Virus record (IMG/VR): IMGVR_UViG_3300033388_002987
Coordinates: 53,955-117,954 of that record
Length of the DNA stretch: 64,000 nt
Reading direction: 5' to 3' (one strand)
DNA from: a virus
Part shown: in pieces, positions 35,701-44,294 of the stretch
Numbering within the stretch: position 1 is the first letter of the stretch
Layout: each line of letters opens with the position of its first letter
Notes under the pieces: generated by a model
The model's input: the letters and a program-made list of their open reading frames with translations, nothing else
What the model was told of the DNA's origin: nothing
Databases searched by the model: none
Made by a program: the position numbers and the translations under genes

Positions 35701-38620
35701 TATCAACACCAAACGCCATAGCTAACGCTAACCTATGATCATCCATAAGCTCTTCTGTCACAGTAGCAGCCTCTATAGTAATAGCAAACCTATGTAGCTT
35801 CTTACCTTGAGGATTAAATGTATTAGAGTCTAATATGAATCTACCATTCTTAACAAATTTGTAAGGGAAGTACATCTCTGTCACACCAGACTCCTGCATC
35901 TGCTTGTGCCAATCTTCTAAGAAATCCATATCACTTTCTATAGCAAAGTTCTTACCATTAACACTTGGCTTAATAAGGTCATGTACTGTATTAGGGTCAA
36001 CCCATCCTAGTAACACTCTTAACTGTTGTTTACCTTCTTCAGTCTTTGTCATCTCAAAGTAAGAGTCCATATAACCATCAGTCCATTCCCAGCTAGTAGC
36101 CTCTTGCTTATTAACTGCTTCTACAGTCTTAGTAGCTGTATCATAATGCTTACCAATATCTGAGGAGTTACGTACAGTACGCTCTCTCAACGGTGCAGTA
36201 GTAGAAGGATATCTCATAGAAGTCTCTGTACCAAGTACTTTATTAGCATATCTACTACCAATACTTAACAGTTTATTCTTTCTAGGATTATCAAACCAAT
36301 CGTTAGCACCAGTAAACTTAAAGTGGCCAACACTCACATCAACACCTTCTTGCTCACCAAATATCTCCGATGATTTCTTAACACCTGTCTCTATTAACTT
36401 ATTATCTTCCATAGCAGCAAGTGCAGTAAGTCCTAACTCAGTTTTGAACTTAGCTTCCGTAACTTCTCTATTCTCACCTTCAACATCTTTAATCTTAAGC
36501 CCAAGGTTCTTATATATAATACTACCAATACTATTAGCGGCTGTTGATGTTAATCCATCAATATCCCCAACTCTTTCACGCTCTTCTTTAGTTAAAGAAT
36601 CCTCTACATTCTTACCAAGTAATCTATTTATATCTTCATCAGTCCTTTTACTTGCTCTTAAACTTCCATAGTTAACCATCCAATCATTGATAGCTAATGC
36701 CATTGCAGTAATAACTTCCTTAGGAAGTGTATAGTTACCAGGCTCTCCTTGTAATAGTAACCTCGTAAGAGATTGGTATGCTTCGGACGGTGTATTACTT
36801 GTAACATCTAAGTCAGATATCCATCTTTGATCAAGTCCTTGTTTAACGAATCTTCTTATGTACTTCTCAGTAGTATTAGTAAGCTTCTTAGCACCATCTA
36901 AATACTTAGCTTCTAAACCTTCTCCAACAGTTTGTTTTATAGCTTCAAAACCTTCTCCAAATATATTAGCAACAACATTTAAGTTATTGTATACCTTCTT
37001 AACAGTAAAGAAATCTGAAAGTCTTACAGCTTCAGCATCTTTCTTAAACCTTCTAGCAGGCTTATTTGCTAATAGTCTATCACCAATAGTACCTTCAAGA
37101 CCTAACTCAGAAAGTACCTTATCAGCTCTCTTCTCAAGCTTAATAATTTCTTTACTAGTTTTAATTCGCTCAGTAATAGTCTCGGTAGCTTTTGCATCTT
37201 CTAACCATTTAATATCTTCACGGATAGCAGCTAACTCTTTATTAAGCTCTGCAGTATTTATTGTTGTAGTTATAGGCTCTTTTACCTTAACTTCAGTTAC
37301 TTCCTCAACAGGTGCTTGTGCTTCAGCATCTAGACGCTCTGCTTCAGCTATATCGTCAGCACTATAGTCTTCGTACTTCTCTATACCATCCTTAGTCTTA
37401 GTAATAAAAGCTTCGTCTCTAGCTTTATCCTGAGCATCTTCAGTACCACCAATATCCGCATTATCTTTAGTAGCAGCTTTTACTTTCTCTACTTGAGTAT
37501 TAGGCTTACCTAATCTGTACTTATACGTCTTACCATTTTTAAGTTCAGCTCTTACTTCGTCTAGGAACTTAGTAACTTCAGCTCTTTTCTTAGCAGTCCA
37601 TGGCTTAAGCTCAGCGTGCTCTTTAGCTAATTTATTAACTTTATTTTTAACGGCAACCTTTAACTTAGAAGTATCTATACTAAAAGTATCTTTAAACTTT
37701 GATTCTTTTTTAGGTTTAGTTTTTTCAGGAGTAGTAGTATCTTTTTCTGAAATTTCAGCAACCTTTGGTGCCTGCTCGTCCAACATCTTTAAATTAGCAT
37801 CTAATAGAACATCAAATAGATTATTGAGCTCTTCACCTTTAAATCCTAATATCTGTAATACATTATTAAGAACAACTTCATACATATTACTAAGTCTACT
37901 AATTGGCTTACCAGGAACTACACTCATAAGTTCTTTCATAAATTCTGGGTTTGATAACGCCTCTGCCAGAAACTCATCAACATTAGTTTCCCAATATGTG
38001 CTCTTAAACTTTAACTTATCTTTATTAGTAAGTAGGTAAGTGTAAATATCCTCTATACGCTTAGTAGCTGGCTCGTTTGGGTTAGAGCTCATGTACTCTA
38101 TAGCACCTGCGTGTACAAGCTCATGCAGCAGAAAGTGTGTCCCTCTAGCCTCTTTAATCTGGTTAAATACGTTTTCTACTTCAGCATCCAGCCTACGAGT
38201 CATATCCTCTTCAGTCTGTAACGTACCAACGCCGTCTAGTGTTCCATCAGTAACTTGCTTATAGAAGTCAATAGCTATCTGCTTCTTAACATCCACATCA
38301 ACTACACTAGCAACTTCAACGCCTTTACCAACACTAAATCTGGCAGGGCTAAATTGCTTAATACCAGTACGTATTTGGCCTAAAGTATATGCAACGCTGT
38401 CTGTGAACTTAACCCCAGTAACATCTCTTATAAGACTACCAAAGCCCTCACTAAACTCTTGTAAGCTAGTATCACTAGCAGACTTCCCTGCAGTTTTTAC
38501 TACAAGCTTACCAAACAGTTTTTCAGCTACTTTAGCGTTATTAAGTATTCTTTCAATCTTCACCCTAGCAGCGGGTGTGCCTTGTAGTAGTGCAATAGCC
38601 TCTTTTAGTTGACAAGCCAC
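32792..38620 (-). CDS. Virion RNA polymerase (N4-like) with two metallopeptidase domains
   Basis: 1942 residues. The centre carries the single-subunit RNA polymerase motifs: GR loop KNGRF with R927 followed by FNPQG; motif A D1054-AVTSG; motif B R1161-x3-K1165-x7-Y1173-G; motif C VH-D1429-A. The motif A-to-B spacing (111 residues, D to K) fits N4 vRNAP as I recall it, and is longer than in T7. Zinc-peptidase modules flank it: HELVH 166-170 with DEFLAE 215-220, and HELVH 1731-1735 with EEFLAE 1779-1784. By N4 analogy it is packaged, ejected into the cell and transcribes early genes. The peptidases may process ejection proteins or act on host targets (inference). GTG start overlaps the previous stop. 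Confidence 0.88.
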   Translation of the reverse strand: MACQLKEAIALLQGTPAARVKIERILNNAKVAEKLFGKLVVKTAGKSASDTSLQEFSEGFGSLIRDVTGVKFTDSVAYTLGQIRTGIKQFSPARFSVGKGVEVASVVDVDVKKQIAIDFYKQVTDGTLDGVGTLQTEEDMTRRLDAEVENVFNQIKEARGTHFLLHELVHAGAIEYMSSNPNEPATKRIEDIYTYLLTNKDKLKFKSTYWETNVDEFLAEALSNPEFMKELMSVVPGKPISRLSNMYEVVLNNVLQILGFKGEELNNLFDVLLDANLKMLDEQAPKVAEISEKDTTTPEKTKPKKESKFKDTFSIDTSKLKVAVKNKVNKLAKEHAELKPWTAKKRAEVTKFLDEVRAELKNGKTYKYRLGKPNTQVEKVKAATKDNADIGGTEDAQDKARDEAFITKTKDGIEKYEDYSADDIAEAERLDAEAQAPVEEVTEVKVKEPITTTINTAELNKELAAIREDIKWLEDAKATETITERIKTSKEIIKLEKRADKVLSELGLEGTIGDRLLANKPARRFKKDAEAVRLSDFFTVKKVYNNLNVVANIFGEGFEAIKQTVGEGLEAKYLDGAKKLTNTTEKYIRRFVKQGLDQRWISDLDVTSNTPSEAYQSLTRLLLQGEPGNYTLPKEVITAMALAINDWMVNYGSLRASKRTDEDINRLLGKNVEDSLTKEERERVGDIDGLTSTAANSIGSIIYKNLGLKIKDVEGENREVTEAKFKTELGLTALAAMEDNKLIETGVKKSSEIFGEQEGVDVSVGHFKFTGANDWFDNPRKNKLLSIGSRYANKVLGTETSMRYPSTTAPLRERTVRNSSDIGKHYDTATKTVEAVNKQEATSWEWTDGYMDSYFEMTKTEEGKQQLRVLLGWVDPNTVHDLIKPSVNGKNFAIESDMDFLEDWHKQMQESGVTEMYFPYKFVKNGRFILDSNTFNPQGKKLHRFAITIEAATVTEELMDDHRLALAMAFGVDIDKKSKANALKEWSELKTKLDKMITDGKTDLEILIEVQDNGWSHDIEHTIGGLAELRATNKYEAKNKTLVGFESKLPIETDAVTSGFILKILQMPIIKDVKNFLAKGGVFFDFNENTSYGRQAEQAGYTDAYNTPAEVMTRKLPKIAKTIEDNLPKGDRRSWYVRANKRATELALSTGVDEAIKTISRNFMKNPFMVFNYGSGLPKIISTIADDAIESLYTNISSTQDVAQVIAIIKDSGVSMKNTKDGWVAADGSKATIQLALNEAKKVQEMSEAQRKKYTIPEVLADNIRNNIKASVGTALEETFTETYGDYIEAGRKINNSFTMMFRLFKQKLDKAVDNKQKELGRHLKDSEINEIIGTLEESLPAIKTVLGDAKSKMMIFGNEAVNYDLLKGVKESGQANVRLADNKRLSGQAKRYKMVESFASGAVVPIHFIDGSIQSLVLSEVEGLGVHDANVLAIDKVTEGTKLYNKGTAQVSTKYSMVTEILNSVNSSINAASKEDIKAVDAEYVKESTSDKDKASTVESIQQDLVKLHDESETARTELLNEDIRFEHAAYEGAHYDRVGETYTRQEPNVKLKEKTTIPRPVVGSSTESYPNEFVSPIDNAMDSGILSDNKGSDITNFHISPVDLARKGNPFHSAAYGQYKQMSDMYSAKIMDVMGTRIVEDPEFITRQFTEGYLGKIILGQYTKDTNTIVLGDLNGEVVKEALSSHYSKDLKPTSTTKEVADVKELTDENYKIISKYINEQDAEYVRFHELVHAGSVAYMQAHPEDKLTKRVEDLFWEVFNMLPDPDMDALWMQSKEEFLAEGMSNPKVIKMLASIKPANPKEYFTNALDVLIDTVLTMLGMQGKRKGTMHDYLVDSFTAMVLEQEQVKKDVKEIKQVNAKALTGTGPRIVWTERLKKSWMNGPTLPKVRLEAVSDKDVAIAEGNKVREVVSGDIASDVFSHKFIAGEVARTTNKIKNCK

Positions 38621-38808
38621 TACGAGTTACCTAACAACTTAGACAGCTCTTTCTCTGCAAGTGCTTTGATAATAGAATTGACAGGTTGTTGGACACTATC
38701 ATAGGTACGGCTAGTTCCATTGTGATGCTCTTTAACTATCAATACTCTCTCTTCCAGAGGAAGAGAAGGTGAAACATATAAGTACCCAGGATTTTCTATA
38801 AATGTCAT
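38620..38808 (-). CDS. Small unknown protein, 62 aa
   Basis: Coupled on both sides by one-base overlaps (TAATG upstream, TAGTG downstream). No recognised domain. Presumably a minor virion or chaperone protein of the ejection group, by position only. Confidence 0.55.
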   Translation of the reverse strand: MTFIENPGYLYVSPSLPLEERVLIVKEHHNGTSRTYDSVQQPVNSIIKALAEKELSKLLGNS

Positions 38809-41800
38809 TAACAGTCCTTCATGTCTATATTATTTTTAGCTAACAGTTGCTGTAACCCTTTACTAGATTTAACTAGTAACATTACATTATCTCTAATTGT
38901 GGCATTATACTCAGATTCAGTATCTTTCGCAACACTGAGTATTTCGTTAACTGGTTTTGCTCTAGCCTTTTTCTTAGCTTTTTCTATCTTAACATCTAAA
39001 GCATCAAGCTCTTTATTAGTCTCATCCAACTCATCTTGTGTAGCAATAGGGTCAGCCTCCACAGGAGCCTCTTTAGTCTCAACAGGAGTACTTACCTTAG
39101 AAGTTTCTTTTGGAGCCTCCCCTGGTCTAATCATATTCCTTATAGATGTATCCTCAGCACCAGTAGGATCTTCTATAAAGTTGTCTTCAAATCCATATCT
39201 ACTATATAACCGTACAAGACGACTTAAAGTACCTACCTCAGGATCTGCTGTCAAAAGTATATCACTATCACCAAAGTTCTCTATAACCTTGGAAAGCAGT
39301 TTACTTGCAAGGCCCTTACCTCTACTGTCAGCACCTACAAATAGTTTACTCAAAGTAATGTCACCATTATCGCTTTGTACGATGTGTGCTGTGGCATTAC
39401 CACCTATACTGTAAATTGTAGTATCACCTTTTTTAGTGATCTTAATAGCCTCCACAAGAGCCTTCGTATCCTCTTTAGAAGTACTTACCTCAGTATCTTC
39501 TTTTGGAGCCTTCTTGACCTCTTTCTGTGACTTTGGTGACGCAGTCTTACCATTAGCAATTCGCTCAAGTTTATCTAACTCAACTTGCTCTTTCTTCATA
39601 ACCTCTGCAAGATTAGCAACTATTGCCACACCCTTATAAGGTCTACCAGCAAGCATTACTTTAATATCATTAGAAGTATTAACAGCTACAGACCTAGCTG
39701 CAGCCTTCGTATCCTCATCCCAAGTCTTCATTATCTTTATATTAGGGTTAACATCTTTAGCACCAACAACCCAAGGCATACCTTGCTCTACATCCCACTC
39801 TTCAACTGCACTAACAAACGTAGCAATCTTACTACGCTGACTTGCAACAAAGTTATTAATCTTTTCAGTGGCATTAGCATTAGGACCTTTAAGTAGCTGA
39901 TTAGCAAACTGTAAAACCCCAAGGCCAAACCTACCACCACCAATTAGTTTCTCTCTAGTAACATCGTATAACGTACTAACAGATGTCTTCTTAAGCTCAA
40001 GTAAATCAACTTGCATCTGATTTAATTCAGCCATAGCAGCTTCATCCTCAAGCACGCTATTTATATGTTTTAACGAGGCAGACGAGCTACCTATAATCTG
40101 AGCTACTTTAGTATCTAAATCAATATCTTTACTATTAATAATACTATCAAGCTCTTTACTACTAGTAGCAGTAGACAGTGCTGTCAACTGTCTTATCTTA
40201 GCATCCACAGCCTTAAGTCTTAGTGGGCCAGCTCCTGCATCCTTTAACTCTTGACGCATCTCTGTCATAGCATTAATACCAGTAGCAACAGCCTCTAACA
40301 TACCAGGCATATAATCAGTAGTATCACCGCCAGCTTCTCTAGCAACAAGCTCTGCAGTGTAATCCTTTATTTGCTGTACGCCATCGGCGTGCATATTATC
40401 AAAGTCTTTACTAATAGCTTGTAAGCCTTCAAACTGCTTCTCATTAAGGCTCTCTAAGTCTTCTAAAGACTCACCTTCAACAGAGTAAGTAGCCATATCT
40501 GCTTCTTCTAAAGCAATAGCAGATGCTTTATCAACATCTTTAGGTACAGCTCCCCCAGTAGTACTTACATCGTAAGTATCTACATTAAGGTCACCTTGAT
40601 CTCTATTACGTTGCTTGTTAGCTTCATCAATACCATCTAGGTCTGGATTAGCTTTTTTAGCAGCAGTTACTGTGTCGTGGCCTGGTCTTACAGCTTCCTT
40701 AGCTTTAGTAGCTAGGTTTTTAGCTTTGTCAACTGCAGCTTCAGTCTTACCCCCAACTATCTCAGCACCTCTACCTAGTACCTCACCACCACCTTTAAGG
40801 GCAGCACCCATACCGAATCCAATAGCAGCTTGATGTGCAGTCTCAGGATCAGTAACTATATCAAGTACAGACCTCTCACCTTCTTTTTGTGTGGCAATAG
40901 CCTCACTTACAGCTTCAGCTCCCTCTTGTAAGAACTCTCCACCACCTGATTTAGTAATTCTTTTAATAACACCACTCTTAGTGCCATCAGCAGTTTTCTT
41001 TACTATATCACTGATACCAGATTTTATCAGTAACTTCTCTGGCACTAGTACAGCTATCTCGGTAAAGAATGTCTGAGCAAGTTTACCTTTACTCATTGGT
41101 TTATTATTATTCTTTTCATACTCTTCAGCGTAGTTTGATGTTCTAGTAGCAGCAACTACTGCAGGTCCACCTGGAATACCTAGTGACAATATCTCACCAG
41201 CACTACCTGCAAGGATTCTGTCTAGTTGGCTCATACCATGTGCAAGTGACTTAATATAGTCAACAGGGTTATCTGCGTTCTTCCATAACTCAGCAGACTC
41301 TTGCATAGCAGTATTATGCTCATTAATAGTTTCTTCAGATACACCAAACTCTCTTTGAGCTGTAGTAGTATCACGAATACCTTCTATTGTTTTACGTGAA
41401 TCTTCATCTATAAAAATACCTGCTTTACCATCACCACCTAATGACTTCTCAACTTCAGATGCCCAAGCATCATACTTAGCAATATTCTCTTTACCTACCA
41501 GGTTCTCTAACATATTAACAGTATCAGCACCAAATTTAGCTACAGCAGCTTGCGCTATATCAATAGTCTCACCGATTCGGCCTTCGGAATCTGACTTAAT
41601 CAATGATGCATACGCTTCAGTACTTGATGCTTTTGTAGGAGTTAGCGGCATTTTACCAATACTAGTTATTCCATCTACAACTGTATCATCTGGTAGTGAG
41701 TACTTACCACCAATAGTACTTATCACACCTAAGTTTCTACCATAGTTATTACGTGGACTTTTATCAAAAGGATTAGGATTAACTTCTTGGTAACTCTCAA

Positions 41801-42215
41801 CTATTGCAGGCAAGTTACTGTAGGATGTCCCAGCTCCTAATATCTCTTTAGCAGAAGCTGCTTGAGCATTACCAGCAGCAAACACATCTTGCACTGATGC
41901 AGGCCTACCCAATTCAACAGATAATAGTGCTTGTTGTTCTTGGATCCTGTTTACGTTACGTGGGTTATTGAACCAAGATTGGCCCTTTGTAGTTTCGTAT
42001 GTATCTATCCCAAGAGCTCTTGTAGAGCTAGGGTCATCACGTAATGTATATGTGTCTGCATCATAGATATCAGATACAACATCTAGTTTATTACGTTTTT
42101 TAGCAGTTCGTTCTTGTAGTTTCGCAAACTTATCGTCGGCTATAGAAGTGGGATTAATAGCTGCAACTTCTGCATCTATGTTAGATAGGTATTGGTTAAA
42201 GTCAAAATTAGCCAC
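38808..42215 (-). CDS. Ejection-type virion protein with SNase-like and GNAT domains
   Basis: About 1135 residues. GTG at 42215 preferred because AAAGG abuts the ATG at 42221 but is 6 bases from the GTG. Numbered from that ATG, the N-terminal region shows the staphylococcal-nuclease active-site set: D54/D56 in YDADT, R68, D73 and E76 in RALGIDTYE, and R162 in YGR, with the same R-5-D-3-E spacing. A Gly/Ala-rich hydrophobic middle (about 340-500) could cross membranes. Near residue 968, SRGKGLASKLL marks a GNAT acetyltransferase domain ending RLYSRYGFED. A nuclease on an ejected protein could degrade host DNA or act on the cell envelope path; this is inference. Confidence 0.6.
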   Translation of the reverse strand: MANFDFNQYLSNIDAEVAAINPTSIADDKFAKLQERTAKKRNKLDVVSDIYDADTYTLRDDPSSTRALGIDTYETTKGQSWFNNPRNVNRIQEQQALLSVELGRPASVQDVFAAGNAQAASAKEILGAGTSYSNLPAIVESYQEVNPNPFDKSPRNNYGRNLGVISTIGGKYSLPDDTVVDGITSIGKMPLTPTKASSTEAYASLIKSDSEGRIGETIDIAQAAVAKFGADTVNMLENLVGKENIAKYDAWASEVEKSLGGDGKAGIFIDEDSRKTIEGIRDTTTAQREFGVSEETINEHNTAMQESAELWKNADNPVDYIKSLAHGMSQLDRILAGSAGEILSLGIPGGPAVVAATRTSNYAEEYEKNNNKPMSKGKLAQTFFTEIAVLVPEKLLIKSGISDIVKKTADGTKSGVIKRITKSGGGEFLQEGAEAVSEAIATQKEGERSVLDIVTDPETAHQAAIGFGMGAALKGGGEVLGRGAEIVGGKTEAAVDKAKNLATKAKEAVRPGHDTVTAAKKANPDLDGIDEANKQRNRDQGDLNVDTYDVSTTGGAVPKDVDKASAIALEEADMATYSVEGESLEDLESLNEKQFEGLQAISKDFDNMHADGVQQIKDYTAELVAREAGGDTTDYMPGMLEAVATGINAMTEMRQELKDAGAGPLRLKAVDAKIRQLTALSTATSSKELDSIINSKDIDLDTKVAQIIGSSSASLKHINSVLEDEAAMAELNQMQVDLLELKKTSVSTLYDVTREKLIGGGRFGLGVLQFANQLLKGPNANATEKINNFVASQRSKIATFVSAVEEWDVEQGMPWVVGAKDVNPNIKIMKTWDEDTKAAARSVAVNTSNDIKVMLAGRPYKGVAIVANLAEVMKKEQVELDKLERIANGKTASPKSQKEVKKAPKEDTEVSTSKEDTKALVEAIKITKKGDTTIYSIGGNATAHIVQSDNGDITLSKLFVGADSRGKGLASKLLSKVIENFGDSDILLTADPEVGTLSRLVRLYSRYGFEDNFIEDPTGAEDTSIRNMIRPGEAPKETSKVSTPVETKEAPVEADPIATQDELDETNKELDALDVKIEKAKKKARAKPVNEILSVAKDTESEYNATIRDNVMLLVKSSKGLQQLLAKNNIDMKDC

Positions 42216-42239
42216 GTACATCCTTTAAATTAATAAAGG

Positions 42240-42268
42240 ATTATACACTAATTAAATGCTTATTACAA
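42240..42268 (-). promoter_or_regulatory. Sigma70-like late promoter
   Basis: TTGTAA-17 nt-TATAAT in the gap before the SNase/GNAT protein. The -10 box runs straight into the palindrome TCCTTTATTAATTTAAAGGA that contains the ribosome site. Confidence 0.6.
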
Positions 42269-42269
42269 G

Positions 42270-43727
42270 CTATGGTGCTAGTGCAGTACCAGCGGCAGTA
42301 GATAGACTAAGGATATCGCCTAGGTCCCAATACCCCTGCTGTGCGTATCTAGCTTTAGCACGTGCAACAAACTTCTTCTTATCAGAAGTATTCATTTTAT
42401 TAATAGTAGATTCATTAGTTACTAAGAACTTATCAACTGCATCCACATCTTCAGCATCTGTGCTAGTAAGTCCTGAATATAGCTCAGTGGCTACACTAAA
42501 CTTACCATTACCACTAGCTTTCTTAGATTGCTTAGTGGCCCATGCCTTTGCAGCATCAACTGTACTAATACCCCTAGGCATTTTAGGAAAGATTTCTCTA
42601 TACCCACTTACAGTCTTCGCATCTCCAATAACGCCAGCTTTGTACTTAGCCATTGCTAATTGCTCGCTGATAGTTGGTCCTTTAGATTTAGGGAATACCT
42701 CATCCATTTTACTAAGTGCATCAAGCTTAGCTGTTCCACTGATATTATTGTTACCCATGATAGCAGCTCTAAGAGCCTTCTCTTGGTCAGCAAGAGGTAT
42801 ATCAGCAGTCCCTGCTTTGACAGCTTTGACTTCTTTAATTAGGTCAGGAACAGTTTCTACTTTACCAACATTGTTAAGTCTATTACTCAACTCACCAAGG
42901 CCAGATTCAGCTAAAGCTTTCTGGTGTGCTTCATCACTTCTAACCTCAGCAGCTTTAACAGCTTCTGGTGAAAGTGGGGTAACTCCTGTACCAACTCTGT
43001 CAGGAGCAACAGGGTTCAACTCATCTCTTACACCTTGCTTATCCTTCTTACCGAATGATGTTCCAAATAAATTATTAGATGCATCACCTAAGAACTGTCC
43101 TACAGTACTAACAGCGTTTGGAACAGTTAATTGATTAAGCATACGTTGGCCAGTAGCATCTATTTCATAAGGCTTTCCAGAATGCACATTATTAATCATA
43201 TTACGAAGCGCGTTAGAACGTTGCTTATGTTGTTGTGAAACTTCACGTGGAGCAACAGGCACCTGCACAGGATTGTTAAACTTATCAAATGCTATAGCGT
43301 AGTCTTCACCTTTCTTAGTAATCTCACTATCCAGCACTTCCTGCTTAGCAGTTAGAGCAGCATTCCGAGCAATGATTGCCTCACGCTCAGCTTTGTTACC
43401 TTTTACAGCTTCTATTCCAGCAGTAGGTTTAGTCTTAACTACACCAGCAAGCGCAGCAGCCAATGCTTTATCACTAGCAACTTTAGTTGCATAAGTATCA
43501 GCAGCTCTACCCTCTTGTGCTTGCTGTATACCAAGTAAGCTTTCAGCTCTTTGGTTAGTAACTACTTGTTGTGCTAGTCTATTCTTCTCTCTTTGCTCAG
43601 CAGCAAGTCTATCTTGAATAGCCCCTACTCCTGAAGTGAATCCAGAAAAACCTCTCTGAGCATTAGCTAAAGCTTGATTAGAGCCTCCAAAGTTAACACT
43701 TACTGGATTCCATCTTGGTTGTGCCAT
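42270..43727 (-). CDS. Putative internal virion (ejection) protein, 485 aa
   Basis: The N terminus (GGSNQALANAQRGFSGFTSG, then an AAEQREKNRLAQQ coiled coil) resembles internal virion proteins of podoviruses. Mostly helical, no catalytic motif. Neighbours are the 170-aa internal-protein-like gene and the giant ejection proteins. GTAGGATAATT supplies the ribosome site. Confidence 0.55.
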   Translation of the reverse strand: MAQPRWNPVSVNFGGSNQALANAQRGFSGFTSGVGAIQDRLAAEQREKNRLAQQVVTNQRAESLLGIQQAQEGRAADTYATKVASDKALAAALAGVVKTKPTAGIEAVKGNKAEREAIIARNAALTAKQEVLDSEITKKGEDYAIAFDKFNNPVQVPVAPREVSQQHKQRSNALRNMINNVHSGKPYEIDATGQRMLNQLTVPNAVSTVGQFLGDASNNLFGTSFGKKDKQGVRDELNPVAPDRVGTGVTPLSPEAVKAAEVRSDEAHQKALAESGLGELSNRLNNVGKVETVPDLIKEVKAVKAGTADIPLADQEKALRAAIMGNNNISGTAKLDALSKMDEVFPKSKGPTISEQLAMAKYKAGVIGDAKTVSGYREIFPKMPRGISTVDAAKAWATKQSKKASGNGKFSVATELYSGLTSTDAEDVDAVDKFLVTNESTINKMNTSDKKKFVARAKARYAQQGYWDLGDILSLSTAAGTALAP

Positions 43728-43729
43728 AA

Positions 43730-44242
43730 TTATCCTACCTTAGACGTATCTACATATTTTCTAGTAGTAGCAGCTTTAGAAGCAGCAATCTGATCAGCTG
43801 TCATAGCTCCACCACCAAGTGCTAACCCAACATCTGCAGCATTCTGAATCTGTTGATTAATAAGTTGTCCCTGTGTCCCAATATTTCTATTAGCAAGTCC
43901 TTTTTCAAAGTCAAATTGATCTTCTGCAAGTCCAAGAGTTTTATATCCTGTATATGCACTAGCAAGAGAACCAAGTCCTTGTGCTACGTCAAGCGCATCT
44001 CCTAACCCAAATCCGCCACCAGCATCTTGTGCCCCATATCCTTCATTAACAACAGACTGCAAACCACCAGAGCCTTTTAAATTGGTAAATGATTGATTTA
44101 CACCAGCTTGCTCCCCAGGTGTAAGTTTCATGAATGCGGCCTGATCTAATCCTTGGCTACCTAAGAACTGTCCAAAATCAGTACTATTATCCCCAAATCC
44201 GAACATGCCTAAGCCTCTAGATGTTAATGTATTCTCTGCCAT
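43730..44242 (-). CDS. Putative internal virion protein, 170 aa
   Basis: Gly-rich N terminus, a GLGDALDVAQGLGSLASAY hydrophobic helix, then LAEDQFDFEKGLANRNI and repeated Gln/Asn, a pattern common in small ejection proteins of the T7 gp14 kind. Likely inserts in the host membrane during DNA entry. Strong GTAGGAG site and an extended -10 promoter upstream. Confidence 0.55.
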   Translation of the reverse strand: MAENTLTSRGLGMFGFGDNSTDFGQFLGSQGLDQAAFMKLTPGEQAGVNQSFTNLKGSGGLQSVVNEGYGAQDAGGGFGLGDALDVAQGLGSLASAYTGYKTLGLAEDQFDFEKGLANRNIGTQGQLINQQIQNAADVGLALGGGAMTADQIAASKAATTRKYVDTSKVG

Positions 44243-44273
44243 ACTATCTCCTACTTTTTAAATTAATTCCGTC

Positions 44274-44282
44274 ATTATATCA
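44274..44282 (-). promoter_or_regulatory. Extended -10 late promoter candidate
   Basis: TGATATAAT is a perfect extended -10 (TGnTATAAT), followed by GACGG and an ATTAATTTAA leader. The -35 region is poor. The following bases match the portal promoter (TATAATGAC). Confidence 0.5.
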
Positions 44283-44294
44283 TAAAGATGTAAC

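Noticed and set aside
36858-37367. Plus-strand 169-residue frame
   Set aside because: Lies wholly antisense to the virion RNA polymerase gene and has Ser/Leu-rich shadow composition.
42256-43134. Plus-strand 292-residue frame
   Set aside because: Opposite to the 485-aa virion gene, which has a ribosome site and operon context; the frame has no ribosome site and Leu/Ser/Ala-rich shadow composition.
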